DNA of 64,000 nt from DASYTH01 sp035942955 (GCF_035942955.1 NZ_DASZCQ010000042.1:9032-73031), one strand, 5' to 3'; counted from the stretch's first letter, positions 17,490 through 29,401 are shown. Notes: a model not told the origin generated them from the letters alone. A program made the numbers and translations.

Positions 17490-19049
17490 GTGTCCGACCA
17501 TCAGTTGAACCTCGGTGTGGTCTGGGAGCAGGTCGTGCGGGAGCTGTCCGCCGGAACGCTCTCCCCTCAGCAGCGCGCATGGATGCGAGTGACCAGACCG
17601 ATCGGTCTCCTCGACGGCACGGCGTTGCTGGCCGCTCCGAGCGACTTCGCCAAGGACGCCATCGAACGGGCGCTGCGCGAGCCGATCACCGACGCGCTGT
17701 CCCGCCGGTTGGGACGGGAGGTGTCGCTGGCCGTCAAGGTCGATCCGGTCACCCCGCCGCCGCCCGCGGGCGCCTCCCGGACCAACGGGGGCGGCACCCG
17801 CGATCCGATCGGCACCGGCATGGAGGTGCACGAGGTCGCGCCCGGCACCCAGCTTCCCCTTGGGGCGGAAGCGGAATCCTCGGACCAGGACGCCGACGAG
17901 GTGGACGAGGAGGGCGAGGCCCTCGCCACCGTGCACGAGATCTGGCCGACGTTCACCGGATCCCAGACCAACGCCGGGCAGCCGTTCACCGCGCCGGCCC
18001 AGCCGCAGACCTCCAAGACCCGGCTCAACGAGAAGTACACGTTCGACACGTTCGTCATCGGCGCCTCCAACCGCTTCGCGCACGCCGCGGCGGTGGCCGT
18101 TGCCGAAGCCCCCGCGCGGGCGTACAACCCGCTGTTCATCTGGGGCGAGTCCGGGCTGGGCAAGACACACCTGCTGCACGCGGTCGGGCACTATGCGCAA
18201 CGGCTGTTCCCCGGCATGCGCGTGCGTTATGTGTCCACAGAGGAGTTCACCAACGACTTCATCAACTCGCTGCGGGACGACCGGAAGGTGGCGTTCCAGC
18301 GGCGATACCGGGACATCGACATCCTGCTCGTCGACGACATCCAGTTCCTGGAAGGCAAGGAAGGAACCCAGGAGGAGTTCTTCCACACCTTCAACACGTT
18401 GCACAACGCCAACAAGCAGATCGTGGTGTCGTCCGACCGACCGCCGAAGCGCTTGGAAACACTGGAAGACCGGCTGCGCACGCGGTTCGAGTGGGGTCTG
18501 ATCACCGACATCCAGCCGCCCGAGCTGGAGACGCGGATCGCCATCCTGCGCAAGAAGGCCGCGCAGGACCGGCTCGCCGCACCGGCCGAGGTGCTGGAGT
18601 TCATCGCCGACCGCATCGAGCACAACATCCGCGAGCTCGAGGGCGCGCTGATCCGGGTCACCGCGTTCGCCTCGCTGAACCAGCAACCGGTCGACATCGG
18701 TCTGGCCGAGATCGTGTTGCGGGACCTGATTCCCGACTCGCAGATCCCGGAGATCACCGCCGCGACGATCATGGCGGTCACCGCGGAATTCTTCGGCGTG
18801 ACGATCGACGACCTGTGTGGGCCGGGGAAGACCAAGGCGCTCGCGCAGGCCCGGCAGATCTCCATGTACCTGTGCCGGGAGCTGACCGACCTGTCGCTGC
18901 CGAAGATCGGGCAGACGTTCGGCAACCGGGACCACACGACGGTCATGCACGCGGACAAGAAGATCCGCAAGGAGATGGCCGAGCGGCGCCGGATCTACGA
19001 GCAGGTGCAGGAACTCACCTCGCGCATCAAGCAGCGCGCCCGCGGCTGA
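17490..19049 (+). CDS. dnaA: Chromosomal replication initiator DnaA
   Basis: 519-residue AAA+ initiator. It has an N-terminal domain I (1-90), an acidic, variable domain II (90-180), and the AAA+ core with Walker A WGESGLGKTHLLHAVGHY and Walker B LLVDDIQFLEGKEGTQEEFF. The C-terminal DNA-binding domain carries the DnaA signature NRDHTTVMHADKKI. GTG start at 17490 with GGGGAGGGGA upstream. It binds the boxes in the downstream oriC. Confidence 0.98.
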   Translation: MSDHQLNLGVVWEQVVRELSAGTLSPQQRAWMRVTRPIGLLDGTALLAAPSDFAKDAIERALREPITDALSRRLGREVSLAVKVDPVTPPPPAGASRTNGGGTRDPIGTGMEVHEVAPGTQLPLGAEAESSDQDADEVDEEGEALATVHEIWPTFTGSQTNAGQPFTAPAQPQTSKTRLNEKYTFDTFVIGASNRFAHAAAVAVAEAPARAYNPLFIWGESGLGKTHLLHAVGHYAQRLFPGMRVRYVSTEEFTNDFINSLRDDRKVAFQRRYRDIDILLVDDIQFLEGKEGTQEEFFHTFNTLHNANKQIVVSSDRPPKRLETLEDRLRTRFEWGLITDIQPPELETRIAILRKKAAQDRLAAPAEVLEFIADRIEHNIRELEGALIRVTAFASLNQQPVDIGLAEIVLRDLIPDSQIPEITAATIMAVTAEFFGVTIDDLCGPGKTKALAQARQISMYLCRELTDLSLPKIGQTFGNRDHTTVMHADKKIRKEMAERRRIYEQVQELTSRIKQRARG

Positions 19050-19564
19050 CGCAAACTCCCCTCTCCCAAGGCATCGGGTCCCGCAGCGGATCGACGCGCG
19101 CACGCCCCGCCCGGGTGAACTCTTTGCTCGTGCACCTTGTGCATGAACGCACAAGCGGTTGGGGAGGGAACTGTGGATAACTTGGCTTGGTTGTGGAGCA
19201 ATCGTCCACGTGGCTCGTCCGTCCACCGGTGCGGCCAGCTGTCCACCGCTCGCATCCCTCGGTCCTCCACAGCAACGCGGCCGCCGCGGCCTGCGCGGAC
19301 GCCGGCTGTCCACACAACCCACAGCCCCTACTACTGCGGCTGTTTTGATCTTTTCAATGAGTCCACAAGAAAAGACGGACAGCGCGGTGGACAACTTGGC
19401 GATGCCGGCGACGGAGGCTACGGACCCGTCCGGCCGGCGTGACGCGGCCGAGGGTCAGGGTGTTGAATCCATCAGGCCCGCCCAAGCTACGGTTGGCGGT
19501 CTACCGCGTGGGTGTCTGAGACAGGCACGCCATCGCGATGATCCAGAGCCAGGAAAGGACTCCC
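19050..19564. other. Chromosomal origin oriC
   Basis: 515 bp without a gene between dnaA and dnaN, dense in DnaA boxes in both orientations: 19172-19180 (perfect TTATCCACA on the minus strand), 19192-19200, 19202-19210, 19219-19227, 19239-19247, 19263-19271, 19306-19314 (CTGTCCACA), 19359-19367 and 19386-19394. A T-rich stretch at 19341-19358 (TGTTTTGATCTTTTCAAT) is the most AT-rich part of this GC-rich region and a likely unwinding element. The dnaA-oriC-dnaN order is that of actinomycetes. Confidence 0.95.
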
Positions 19565-20713
19565 ATGAAGATCCGCGTCGAGCGCGACGGTCTCGCCGAC
19601 GCCGTCGCCTGGGTCGCGCGCAGCCTCCCGTCCCGACCCCCCGTGCCCGTTCTGGGCGGCATACTCCTCGACGCCGGGGGAACGTCCGCGGACGGTTCGG
19701 ACGCGCTGACCATCTCGGGGTTCGACTACGAGGTCTCCGCCACGGTCGGGGTTCCGGCCACGATCGCCGACGGCGGCCGCACGCTGGTGTCCGGCCGGCT
19801 GCTGGCCGAGATCACCCGGGCGCTGCCCGCGCAGCCGGTCGAGATCTTCGTCGACGGCGCCCGCGTCATGATCACGTGCGGCAACGCCCGGTTCAGCCTG
19901 CCGACCATGCCGGTCGAGGACTACCCGCAGCTGCCGGCCATGCCGCCGCACGCCGGACAGCTGGCGGGTGAGGTGTTCGGTCAGGCGGTGGCCCAGGTGG
20001 CCGTCGCCGCCGGCCGCGACGACACCCTCCCGATGCTCACCGGGGTGCGGCTGGAGATCAACGGCGACAAGCTGACCATGGTCGCCACCGACCGGTTCCG
20101 CCTCGCCATGCGGGAGTTCACCTGGCAGCCGGACGACTCCATGGCCGCGGCCGGCGAGGTCGCGGTGCTGGTGCCGGCCCGCACCCTCAACGACGCGGCC
20201 AAGTCGCTGGGCACCGCGGGCAGCACGGTCGAGCTGGCGCTGGCCGCCGGCGACGGGCTGCTCGGGCTGGCCGGGTCCGGCCGGCGCACCACGACCCGGT
20301 TGCTCGACGCGGAGTTCCCGCGCTACCGCCAGCTGCTGCCGAGCGAGCAGATGTCCAGCGCGATCGTGGAGGTGGGCCCGTTCCTCGAGGCGATCAAGCG
20401 CGTGTCGCTGGTCGCCGAGCGGGGCACCCAGGTGCGGCTGGAGTTCGCCGACGGCGGGCTGCGGCTGTCGGCCGGCGGCGAGGACGAGGGCAGCGCCGAG
20501 GAGGAGCTGGCCGTCGAGTTCACCGGCGACCCGATCACGATCGCGTTCAACCCCAGCTTCCTGCAGGAGGGCCTCGGGGCGTTGCACGCCGACCGGGCCG
20601 AGCTGTCGTTCACCATCCCCAACCGGCCAGCGCTGATCAAGGGAGTCGGCGAGGATGGAACGGTGCAGGCCGGTTATCTGTATCTGTTGATGCCGGTGCG
20701 GCTGCCTGGGTGA
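19565..20713 (+). CDS. dnaN: DNA polymerase III beta sliding clamp
   Basis: 382-residue clamp forming the dimeric ring that holds replicative polymerase on DNA. It has three repeated clamp domains and ends with the conserved hydrophobic tail YLYLLMPVRLPG. The start is ATG 19565 (MKIRVERDGLADAVAW), preceded by AGGAAAGGAC. It is followed by gnd with only a few bases between. Confidence 0.97.
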   Translation: MKIRVERDGLADAVAWVARSLPSRPPVPVLGGILLDAGGTSADGSDALTISGFDYEVSATVGVPATIADGGRTLVSGRLLAEITRALPAQPVEIFVDGARVMITCGNARFSLPTMPVEDYPQLPAMPPHAGQLAGEVFGQAVAQVAVAAGRDDTLPMLTGVRLEINGDKLTMVATDRFRLAMREFTWQPDDSMAAAGEVAVLVPARTLNDAAKSLGTAGSTVELALAAGDGLLGLAGSGRRTTTRLLDAEFPRYRQLLPSEQMSSAIVEVGPFLEAIKRVSLVAERGTQVRLEFADGGLRLSAGGEDEGSAEEELAVEFTGDPITIAFNPSFLQEGLGALHADRAELSFTIPNRPALIKGVGEDGTVQAGYLYLLMPVRLPG

Positions 20714-20724
20714 CGGGAGGGACC

Positions 20725-21636
20725 GTGCAGCTCGGACTCGTCGGCCTCGGCCGGATGGGCTTCAACATGCGGGAGCGGTTGCGCAAGGCCGGCCACGAGG
20801 TGGTCGGCTACGACCGCAACCCGGACGTCAGCGACAGCGCTTCGCTGGCCGATCTGGTCGACAAGCTCAAGGCCCCGCGAGTGGTCTGGGTGATGGTGCC
20901 GGCCGGCGACCCGACCCAGCAGACCATCGCCGAGCTCGCCGAGCTGCTGACCGCCGGCGATCTTGTCATCGACGGCGGCAACTCCCGCTACACCGATGAC
21001 AAGATCAATTCTGCGCTCCTCGATGAGCACGGGATCGGCTATCTGGACTGCGGGGTGTCCGGCGGCATCTGGGGATTGGAGGTCGGCTACGCCCTGATGG
21101 TCGGCGGGGACGCCGAGCACGTCGAGCGGGCCATGCCGATCTTTGACGCGCTGCGCCCGGAAGGCCCTCGGGAGGAGGGTTTCGCGCACGCCGGCGCGGT
21201 GGGCGCCGGGCACTTCGCCAAGATGGTGCACAACGGCATCGAGTACGGGCTGATGCAGGCCTACGCCGAGGGTTTCGAGCTGCTCGACGCGGCGAAGATC
21301 GTCGAGGACGTGCCGGCCACGATCAAGGCGTGGCAGCGCGGCACCGTCGTCCGGTCGTGGCTGCTCGACCTGCTCGTCCGCGCGCTGGAGTCCGACCCCG
21401 AGCTGGATGATCTGCGTGGCTACGTCGAGGACTCGGGCGAGGGGCGGTGGACCGTCGAGGAGGCGATCAACCTCGCGGTGCCGGCGCCGGTGATCTCGGC
21501 CGCGCTGTTCGCCCGGTTCGCCTCGCGGCAGGAGGACTCGCCGGCGATGCGCGCGGTGGCCGCGCTGCGCGCCCAGTTCGGCGGGCACGCGGTGCACAAG
21601 GCCGGTCCGACGTCGGGCGCGGGCGAAGTGAAGTAG
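20725..21636 (+). CDS. gnd: 6-phosphogluconate dehydrogenase, decarboxylating
   Basis: 303-residue enzyme of the oxidative pentose phosphate pathway converting 6-phosphogluconate to ribulose 5-phosphate and CO2 with reduction of NAD(P). It has the nucleotide-binding motif LGLVGLGRMGFNMRERL, the substrate motif GVSGGIWGLEVGYALMVGG and the catalytic Lys/His region GAGHFAKMVHNGIEYG. This is the short (about 300-residue) form. GTG 20725 with GGGAGGGA before it is preferred over GTG 20710, which overlaps dnaN. Insertion between dnaN and recF is a known actinomycete trait. Confidence 0.94.
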   Translation: MQLGLVGLGRMGFNMRERLRKAGHEVVGYDRNPDVSDSASLADLVDKLKAPRVVWVMVPAGDPTQQTIAELAELLTAGDLVIDGGNSRYTDDKINSALLDEHGIGYLDCGVSGGIWGLEVGYALMVGGDAEHVERAMPIFDALRPEGPREEGFAHAGAVGAGHFAKMVHNGIEYGLMQAYAEGFELLDAAKIVEDVPATIKAWQRGTVVRSWLLDLLVRALESDPELDDLRGYVEDSGEGRWTVEEAINLAVPAPVISAALFARFASRQEDSPAMRAVAALRAQFGGHAVHKAGPTSGAGEVK

Positions 21637-21638
21637 GT

Positions 21639-22790
21639 GTGTACGTAAGACACCTCCAGGTCACCGACTTCCGGTCGTGGGCGCACGCCGACCTGGAGCT
21701 CGAGCCGGGACCGTCTGTCCTCATCGGACAGAATGGTCAGGGCAAGACCAACCTGGTTGAGGCGATCGGCTATGTCGCCACCCTCGGCTCGCACCGGGTG
21801 GCCACCGACGCGCCGCTGATCCGGCACGGCTGCACGCGCGCGATCGTGCGCACGGCCGTGGTCAACGCCGGCCGGGAGCTCACCGTCGAGCTGGAGATCA
21901 CCGCCGGCAAGGCGAACCGGGCGCGGGTGAACCGCGGCCCGGTGCCCCGCCCGCGCGACGTGCTTGGCATCGTGCGCACGGTGCTGTTCGCGCCGGAGGA
22001 CCTGGCCCTTGTCCGCGGCGACCCCGCCGAGCGGCGCCGGTTCCTCGACGATCTGCTGGTGTTGCGCGCCCCCCGGTACGCCGCCGTGCGGGCCGACTAC
22101 GACCGGGTGCTACGCCAGCGCAACGCGCTGCTCAAGACCTCCGGCGCGGCCCGGCGGGCGGGGTCGAAGGGGGACATCTCCACGCTGGACGTCTGGGACG
22201 GGCACCTGGCCAGCCACGGGGCCGAGCTGCTTGCCGCCCGGCTGGACCTGGTCGCCGACCTCGCCCCGCACGTCGCCGCGTGCTACGCGGGGATCGCCCC
22301 GGAGTCCAAGCCGGCGGAGATCGGCTACCGGTCGTCGATCGCGCAGAGCATCCCGCCGGAGTACGGGACGTCAACCGCCGCAAGGGCCGACGTCGACGTG
22401 CTCACCGACGCGCTGCTGGCCGCGCTGGTGGCCGGCCGGGACGCCGAGCTGGAGCGCGGGATCAGCCTGGTCGGGCCGCACCGCGACGAGCTCGAGCTGG
22501 TGCTCGACGGTGTGCCGGCCAAGGGCTACGCCAGCCACGGCGAGTCCTGGTCGTTCGCGCTGGCGTTGCGGCTGGGGTCCTACGAGCTGCTTCGGGCCGA
22601 GGCCGGCGAGCCGGTGCTGGTGCTCGACGACGTGTTCGCCGAGCTGGACACCCGCCGCCGGCGGCGACTCGCCGAGGTGGCGTCCGGGGCCGAACAGGTC
22701 ATCGTCACGGCCGCGGTGGAGGAGGATGTGCCGGACGAGCTGAGCACCGTTCGCTACATCGTGTCCGACGGGGAGGTGCGGCGTGCCTGA
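21639..22790 (+). CDS. recF: DNA replication and repair protein RecF
   Basis: 383-residue SMC-like ATPase that loads RecA at gaps. It has Walker A SVLIGQNGQGKTNLVEAIGY, the ABC-type signature region and Walker B PVLVLDDVFAELDTRRRRR. It starts at GTG 21639 (MYVRHLQVTDFRSW), two bases after the gnd stop, and its end overlaps the start of dciA. Confidence 0.96.
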   Translation: MYVRHLQVTDFRSWAHADLELEPGPSVLIGQNGQGKTNLVEAIGYVATLGSHRVATDAPLIRHGCTRAIVRTAVVNAGRELTVELEITAGKANRARVNRGPVPRPRDVLGIVRTVLFAPEDLALVRGDPAERRRFLDDLLVLRAPRYAAVRADYDRVLRQRNALLKTSGAARRAGSKGDISTLDVWDGHLASHGAELLAARLDLVADLAPHVAACYAGIAPESKPAEIGYRSSIAQSIPPEYGTSTAARADVDVLTDALLAALVAGRDAELERGISLVGPHRDELELVLDGVPAKGYASHGESWSFALALRLGSYELLRAEAGEPVLVLDDVFAELDTRRRRRLAEVASGAEQVIVTAAVEEDVPDELSTVRYIVSDGEVRRA

Positions 22791-23574
22791 ACAGTTCTAT
22801 CCCCACCCCCTCCGCCCAGCGGGCGGCAGGGGCGGAGGCCCGTCCCCAACCGCCCACTTCTTCTTCGTCCCCAGAGTTACGGTAAGTGATCGTGAAGATC
22901 CCACATCTGGGGACAACCCTGTGGATAGTGTGGATAACGCTGTCACCTTGCGTCCGATTGGTCCGGCTACCTCGGCCGTTTCCGGTGATCTGAACACCCG
23001 GCCGGATGTTGATCAAACCGAGATCGACGACGATGCGACGGAGCGTGACCGTCCACAGCCGCGCGGGTCGGACATCGCCCGGGCCGCGCTGCGGGCCGCC
23101 CAGGAGGCGGCCAAGACGGCCCCTACCGCGAAGCCCGGCGCCACCCGGCGGCGTGCGGTCTCCGGCATGTCCGGCGGCTCGCGCCGGCGTCGTCGCTGGT
23201 CGGCGGCCGGACCCGATGAGCGTGATCCGCAGCCCCTCGGCCGGCTCGCCGCCCGGCTGGCCGCCGACCGGGGCTGGAGCGCGCGCCTTGCCGGGGGCAA
23301 CGTGTTCGGCCGGTGGGCCGGGATCGTCGGCGACGACGTGGCCGAGCACGCCACGCCGGTGTCGCTGCAGGACGGCGTGCTGACCGTGCGGGCGGCGTCC
23401 ACCGCGTGGGCCACCCAGCTACGGTTGCTGCAGCGGCAGCTGCTGGCCAAGATCGCCGCCGGGGTGGGCCCGGGGGTGGTCACCAAGCTGAAGGTCCAGG
23501 GGCCGGCGGCGCCGAGCTGGCGGCACGGCCCCAGGCATGTCTCAGGGCGTGGGCCGCGTGACACATACGGCTGA
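22783..23574 (+). CDS. dciA: DciA/DUF721 family protein
   Basis: 263 residues. The C-terminal about 95 residues (LGRLAARLAADRGWSARLAG, then VFGRWAGIVGDDVAEHATPV) are the DUF721 domain of DciA, the ancestral loader of the replicative helicase DnaB. The first about 165 residues are low-complexity and charged. GTG 22783 overlaps the recF stop; a later GTG at about 22881 is possible. The region encoding residues 46-52 contains two abutting DnaA boxes (separate entry). Confidence 0.85.
   Translation: MPEQFYPHPLRPAGGRGGGPSPTAHFFFVPRVTVSDREDPTSGDNPVDSVDNAVTLRPIGPATSAVSGDLNTRPDVDQTEIDDDATERDRPQPRGSDIARAALRAAQEAAKTAPTAKPGATRRRAVSGMSGGSRRRRRWSAAGPDERDPQPLGRLAARLAADRGWSARLAGGNVFGRWAGIVGDDVAEHATPVSLQDGVLTVRAASTAWATQLRLLQRQLLAKIAAGVGPGVVTKLKVQGPAAPSWRHGPRHVSGRGPRDTYG
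22920..22937 (-). promoter_or_regulatory. Two abutting DnaA boxes inside dciA
   Basis: TGTGGATAG at 22920-22928 and TGTGGATAA at 22929-22937 read CTATCCACA and TTATCCACA on the minus strand. The second matches the consensus DnaA box exactly. They lie within the N-terminal coding part of dciA, some 3.4 kb from oriC. Confidence 0.65.
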
Positions 23575-23788
23575 AAATCCCGCGACGAATGGTGCTCGTG
23601 AGGGTCCCGACTCAACCCTGCTCACGTCCGTGCGTCTGAGACCACGCTAGGGGTGTCCTTGGCCCCGTTCTGGGGGACCGCACCAGTACTATGTAGAGGG
23701 GGAGTCGTGAGGGTTCTTCAGACCCCCGTCTGCGACCGCCGCTGCACCGTCAGCAGCACTGTCCTGAGCACGAGGAGACACCAGGCCC

Positions 23789-25759
<1,971 letters not shown>

Positions 25760-25804
25760 TCTGATGACCCCAGCGAGCTGGGTTACGGAAGGAACCTCCA
25801 CGCC

Positions 25805-28315
25805 GTGACGGAAACAACCGTGCCGCCCGAGGGCGATCGCGTCGAACCGGTCGACATCCAGCAGGAGATGCAGCGCTCCTACATCGACTACGCGATGAGC
25901 GTGATCGTCGCCCGCGCCCTGCCGGACGTTCGCGACGGGCTCAAGCCCGTGCACCGCCGCGTGCTGTACTCCATGCACGACACCGGTCTTCGGCCCGACC
26001 GCAGCCACGTCAAGTGCTCGCGGATCGTCGGCGACGTGATGGGCAACTACCACCCGCACGGCGACTCGGCGATCTACGACGCGCTGGTGCGGCTGGCCCA
26101 GCCGTGGTCCATGCGCTACCCGCTGATCGACGGGCAGGGCAACTTCGGCTCGCCGGGCAACGACCCGCAGGCGGCCATGCGGTACACCGAGGCCCGCATG
26201 GCGCCCCTCGCGCTGGCGATGCTGCAGGACATCGACGAGGAGACCGTCGACTTCACCGACAACTACGACGGCAAGACCCAGGAGCCAACGGTCCTGCCGT
26301 CGCGCATCCCCAACCTGCTGGTCAACGGCAGCGGCGGGATCGCGGTGGGGATGGCGACCAACATCCCGTCGCACAACCTGCGCGAGGTCGCCTCGGGTGT
26401 GGTCTGGGCGCTGGAGAACTGGGACGCCTCCGACGAGGAGACGTTGGCCGCGCTGATGAAGCGGATCAAGGGGCCGGACTTCCCGACCCACGCCCTGATC
26501 CTCGGCACGCAGGGCATCGAGGACGCCTACCGCACCGGCCGCGGCTCGATCCGGATGCGCGCCGTGGTCGAGGCCGAGGAGGACGGCAAGGGGCGCACGA
26601 TTCTCGTCGTCACCGAGCTGCCCTACCAGGTCAACCCGGACAACCTGATCGAGAACATCGCCCAGCTCGTCCGGGACGGGAAGATCGCCGGCATCGCCAA
26701 CGTCGACGACCATTCCAACAAGCGCAACGGAATGCGCATCGTGATCACGCTCAAGCGGGACGCGGTCGCCAAGGTCGTGCTCAACAATCTGTACAAGCAC
26801 ACCCAGCTGCAGCACAACTTCGGCGTGAACATGCTGGCCCTTGTCGACGGTGTGCCGCGGACGCTGCGGCTGGACCAGATGATCCGGCACTACGTCCGCC
26901 ACCAGGTCGAGGTCATCGTCCGGCGCACCCGGTACCGGCTGCGCAAGGCCGAGGAGCGGGCCCACATCCTGCGCGGCCTGGTCAAGGCGCTCGACGCGCT
27001 GGACGAGGTCATCGCGCTGATCCGGCGCTCGGCCACGGTCGACGTGGCGCGCACCGGCCTGATCGAGCTGCTCGACGTCGACGAGATCCAGGCCAACGCC
27101 ATCCTGGAGATGCAGCTGCGCCGGCTGGCCGCCCTGGAGCGACAGAAGATCATCGACGAGCTGGCCGAGATCGAGCGGGTCATCGCCGACCTGCAGGACA
27201 TCCTGGCCAACCCGGAGCGGCAGCGCACGATCGTCCGCGACGAGCTGATGGCCATCGTCGACAAGCACGGCGACGAGCGGCGCACCCGGATCATCCCCTA
27301 CGACGGCGAGGTGTCCGTCGAGGACCTGATCGCCGTCGAGGACGTCGTCGTCACGATCACCCGCACGGGGTATGCCAAGCGCACCAAGACCGACCTGTAC
27401 CGGGCGCAGAAGCGCGGCGGCAAGGGCGTGCAGGGCGCGGGGCTCAAGCAGGACGACATCGTGGCGCACTTCTTCGTGTGCTCCACGCACGACTGGATCC
27501 TGTTCTTCACCAACAAGGGGCGGGTGTACCGGGCCAAGGCCTACGAGCTGCCCGAGGCCAACCGCAACGCCCGCGGCCAGCACGTGGCGAACCTGCTGGC
27601 GTTCCAGCCCGACGAGCACATCGCCCAGGTCATTCAGATCAAGGACTACGAGGCCGCGCCGTACCTGGTGCTGGCCACCAAGAGCGGGCTGGTGAAGAAG
27701 AGCAGGCTGTCCGACTTCGACAGCAACCGAACCGGTGGCCTCATCGGTATCAACCTGCGTGAGGACGACGAGCTGGTCGGCGCCGTGCTGTGCTCGGCCG
27801 ATGACGACCTGTTGCTCGTGTCCGCCGGTGGGCAGTCGATCCGGTTCCACGCCACCGACGACGCGCTGCGGCCGATGGGCCGGGCCACGTCGGGCGTGTT
27901 GGGGATGCGGTTCAACGCCGGCGACGAGCTGCTCACCCTCGGCGTGGTGCGCGAGGGCACGTTTGTCCTGGTCGCGACGGATGGCGGCTATGCGAAGCGG
28001 ACTCCGATGGAGGACTACTCCGTGCAAGGTCGGGGTGGCAAGGGCGTGCTCACCATCCAACATGACTCCAGGCGTGGCAGGCTGGTGGGAGCACTCATCG
28101 TCGACATCGACGACGAGCTGTTCGCCATCACCTCGACGGGCGGGGTCATCCGGACCACGGCCAAGGAGGTACGCAAGGCCGGCAGGCAGACGAAGGGAGT
28201 GCGGTTGATGAACCTGGGTGCCGGCGCCACCCTCGTGGCAATCGCGCGGAGTGCGGAAGAACCTTCTGACGCCAACGGCAACGGAAACGGCGGGGCCGCG
28301 GAGCCCCCGCAGTAA
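25805..28315 (+). CDS. gyrA: DNA gyrase subunit A
   Basis: 836-residue breakage-reunion subunit. The catalytic tyrosine is Tyr127 in AAMRYTEARM. The quinolone region reads HPHGDSAIYDALVRLAQ, with Ser88 and Asp92 at the two main resistance positions, the susceptible-type residues. The C-terminal beta-pinwheel carries the GyrA box variant QKRGGKGVQG (residues 538-547) and repeated blades. It lies 45 bp after gyrB; the two are probably cotranscribed. Confidence 0.98.
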   Translation: MTETTVPPEGDRVEPVDIQQEMQRSYIDYAMSVIVARALPDVRDGLKPVHRRVLYSMHDTGLRPDRSHVKCSRIVGDVMGNYHPHGDSAIYDALVRLAQPWSMRYPLIDGQGNFGSPGNDPQAAMRYTEARMAPLALAMLQDIDEETVDFTDNYDGKTQEPTVLPSRIPNLLVNGSGGIAVGMATNIPSHNLREVASGVVWALENWDASDEETLAALMKRIKGPDFPTHALILGTQGIEDAYRTGRGSIRMRAVVEAEEDGKGRTILVVTELPYQVNPDNLIENIAQLVRDGKIAGIANVDDHSNKRNGMRIVITLKRDAVAKVVLNNLYKHTQLQHNFGVNMLALVDGVPRTLRLDQMIRHYVRHQVEVIVRRTRYRLRKAEERAHILRGLVKALDALDEVIALIRRSATVDVARTGLIELLDVDEIQANAILEMQLRRLAALERQKIIDELAEIERVIADLQDILANPERQRTIVRDELMAIVDKHGDERRTRIIPYDGEVSVEDLIAVEDVVVTITRTGYAKRTKTDLYRAQKRGGKGVQGAGLKQDDIVAHFFVCSTHDWILFFTNKGRVYRAKAYELPEANRNARGQHVANLLAFQPDEHIAQVIQIKDYEAAPYLVLATKSGLVKKSRLSDFDSNRTGGLIGINLREDDELVGAVLCSADDDLLLVSAGGQSIRFHATDDALRPMGRATSGVLGMRFNAGDELLTLGVVREGTFVLVATDGGYAKRTPMEDYSVQGRGGKGVLTIQHDSRRGRLVGALIVDIDDELFAITSTGGVIRTTAKEVRKAGRQTKGVRLMNLGAGATLVAIARSAEEPSDANGNGNGGAAEPPQ

Positions 28316-28339
28316 GCGCGACATGGGTAGGGGACGCTC

Positions 28340-29275
28340 GTGACACCATCCGAGAAGCCGAGTCGCACCGACAGCGGCGTGGACCCGCAGGCCGAACGGA
28401 CCACGATCCTGGCCACCGATGACGACGCCAAGGCGGAGCAGCCCGCGTCGGATCCGGACACGAGCGGATCCAACGGCCGGTCCGAGGTGACGCGGTCCGG
28501 TCCCGACCTGGAGGACGAGCTCGAGCTCGGTCACGCCACCGTGCCGCCACCGTGGCAGCGGGTGAACAACGACGCCGTGTACCTGCACCAGCCGGGTCCG
28601 GCTCCGGCCGCGTCCGGCGTGGGTGGATCCGTCGAGGAGCCGACGGTCGAGACGTCCGCCGAGTACCGCTCCAGCGAAGTGCTGCCCCGCCCGCCGCTCG
28701 CCAGCGTTCCGGTCCCCCCGACCGCGGCCGAGCGACCCGTCGTCACCGGCACCGCCGCGGCCCGGCTCTACGGCGACGCCGCGCCACACGCCGGCGGCTA
28801 CTCGGCCGGCCCACCCAGGACCACCGTCCACCTCGAGAACGCCAGCGCCACCACCGGCACCATGCGGCCGGCGACCGCCGCCACCCCCAGCGCGCTGCGC
28901 CGCCCCGGCCGCGGCCCCCGCCGGGCGAACCTCCAGATCAAGCGGTTCGACCCCTGGTCTGTGCTCAAGCTGTCCCTGGTGCTCGGCGTCGCCCTGTTCT
29001 TCGTCTGGCTCGTCGCCGTCGGCGCCCTCTACGCGGTGCTCGACGGCATGGGCGTCTGGGACAAGGTCAACGGCATCTCCACCGACCTCCTCCAGGGCAA
29101 CGAGACCAACTCCGAACCCCTCATCAGCGCCGGCCGCGTGTTCGGCATCGCCGCCATCGTCGGCGCCATCAACATCGTCCTGTTCTCCGCCCTCGCCACC
29201 GTCGGCGCCTTCGTGTACAACGTCTCCGCCGACCTCGCCGGCGGCCTCGAAGTCACCCTCGCCGAACGCGAGTAG
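28340..29275 (+). CDS. DUF3566 membrane protein
   Basis: 311 residues: a long disordered, acidic then Pro/Ala-rich N-terminus (1-190), then a DUF3566 domain with two membrane helices (about 210-240 and 265-295) and the motif FDPWSVLKLSLVLGVALFF. The family is found downstream of gyrA across actinobacteria and has no established function. GTG start 25 bp after gyrA. Confidence 0.88.
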   Translation: MTPSEKPSRTDSGVDPQAERTTILATDDDAKAEQPASDPDTSGSNGRSEVTRSGPDLEDELELGHATVPPPWQRVNNDAVYLHQPGPAPAASGVGGSVEEPTVETSAEYRSSEVLPRPPLASVPVPPTAAERPVVTGTAAARLYGDAAPHAGGYSAGPPRTTVHLENASATTGTMRPATAATPSALRRPGRGPRRANLQIKRFDPWSVLKLSLVLGVALFFVWLVAVGALYAVLDGMGVWDKVNGISTDLLQGNETNSEPLISAGRVFGIAAIVGAINIVLFSALATVGAFVYNVSADLAGGLEVTLAERE

Positions 29276-29327
29276 TCCTGGTTTGGGCCCACGCGACCCC
29301 GTCGGGTACCCTCATCCGCGCACCCCG

Positions 29328-29401
29328 GGGCCTATAGCTCAGACGGTTAGAGCGCTTCGCTGATAACGAAGAGGTCGGAGGTTCAAGTCCTCCTAGGCCC
29401 A
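29328..29401 (+). tRNA. tRNA-Ile (GAT anticodon)
   Basis: A 74-base cloverleaf: acceptor stem GGGCCTA (29328-29334) with TAGGCCC and discriminator A at 29401, anticodon stem CTTCG/CGAAG with anticodon GAT at 29362-29364, and T-arm GGAGGTTCAAGTCCTCC. The 3' CCA is not encoded. In related genomes tRNA-Ala usually follows; here phage-type sequence starts directly after it, so its 3' end is the likely attachment site. Confidence 0.96.

Noticed and set aside
17274..19394. 706-codon minus-strand frame over dnaA
   Set aside because: Antisense to dnaA and oriC; no domain features, and dnaA is unambiguous.
23641..23700. Sigma-70-type gyrB promoter around TACTAT at 23687
   Set aside because: The nearest TTGGCC is 22 bp away, too far for a normal spacer, so I did not list it.
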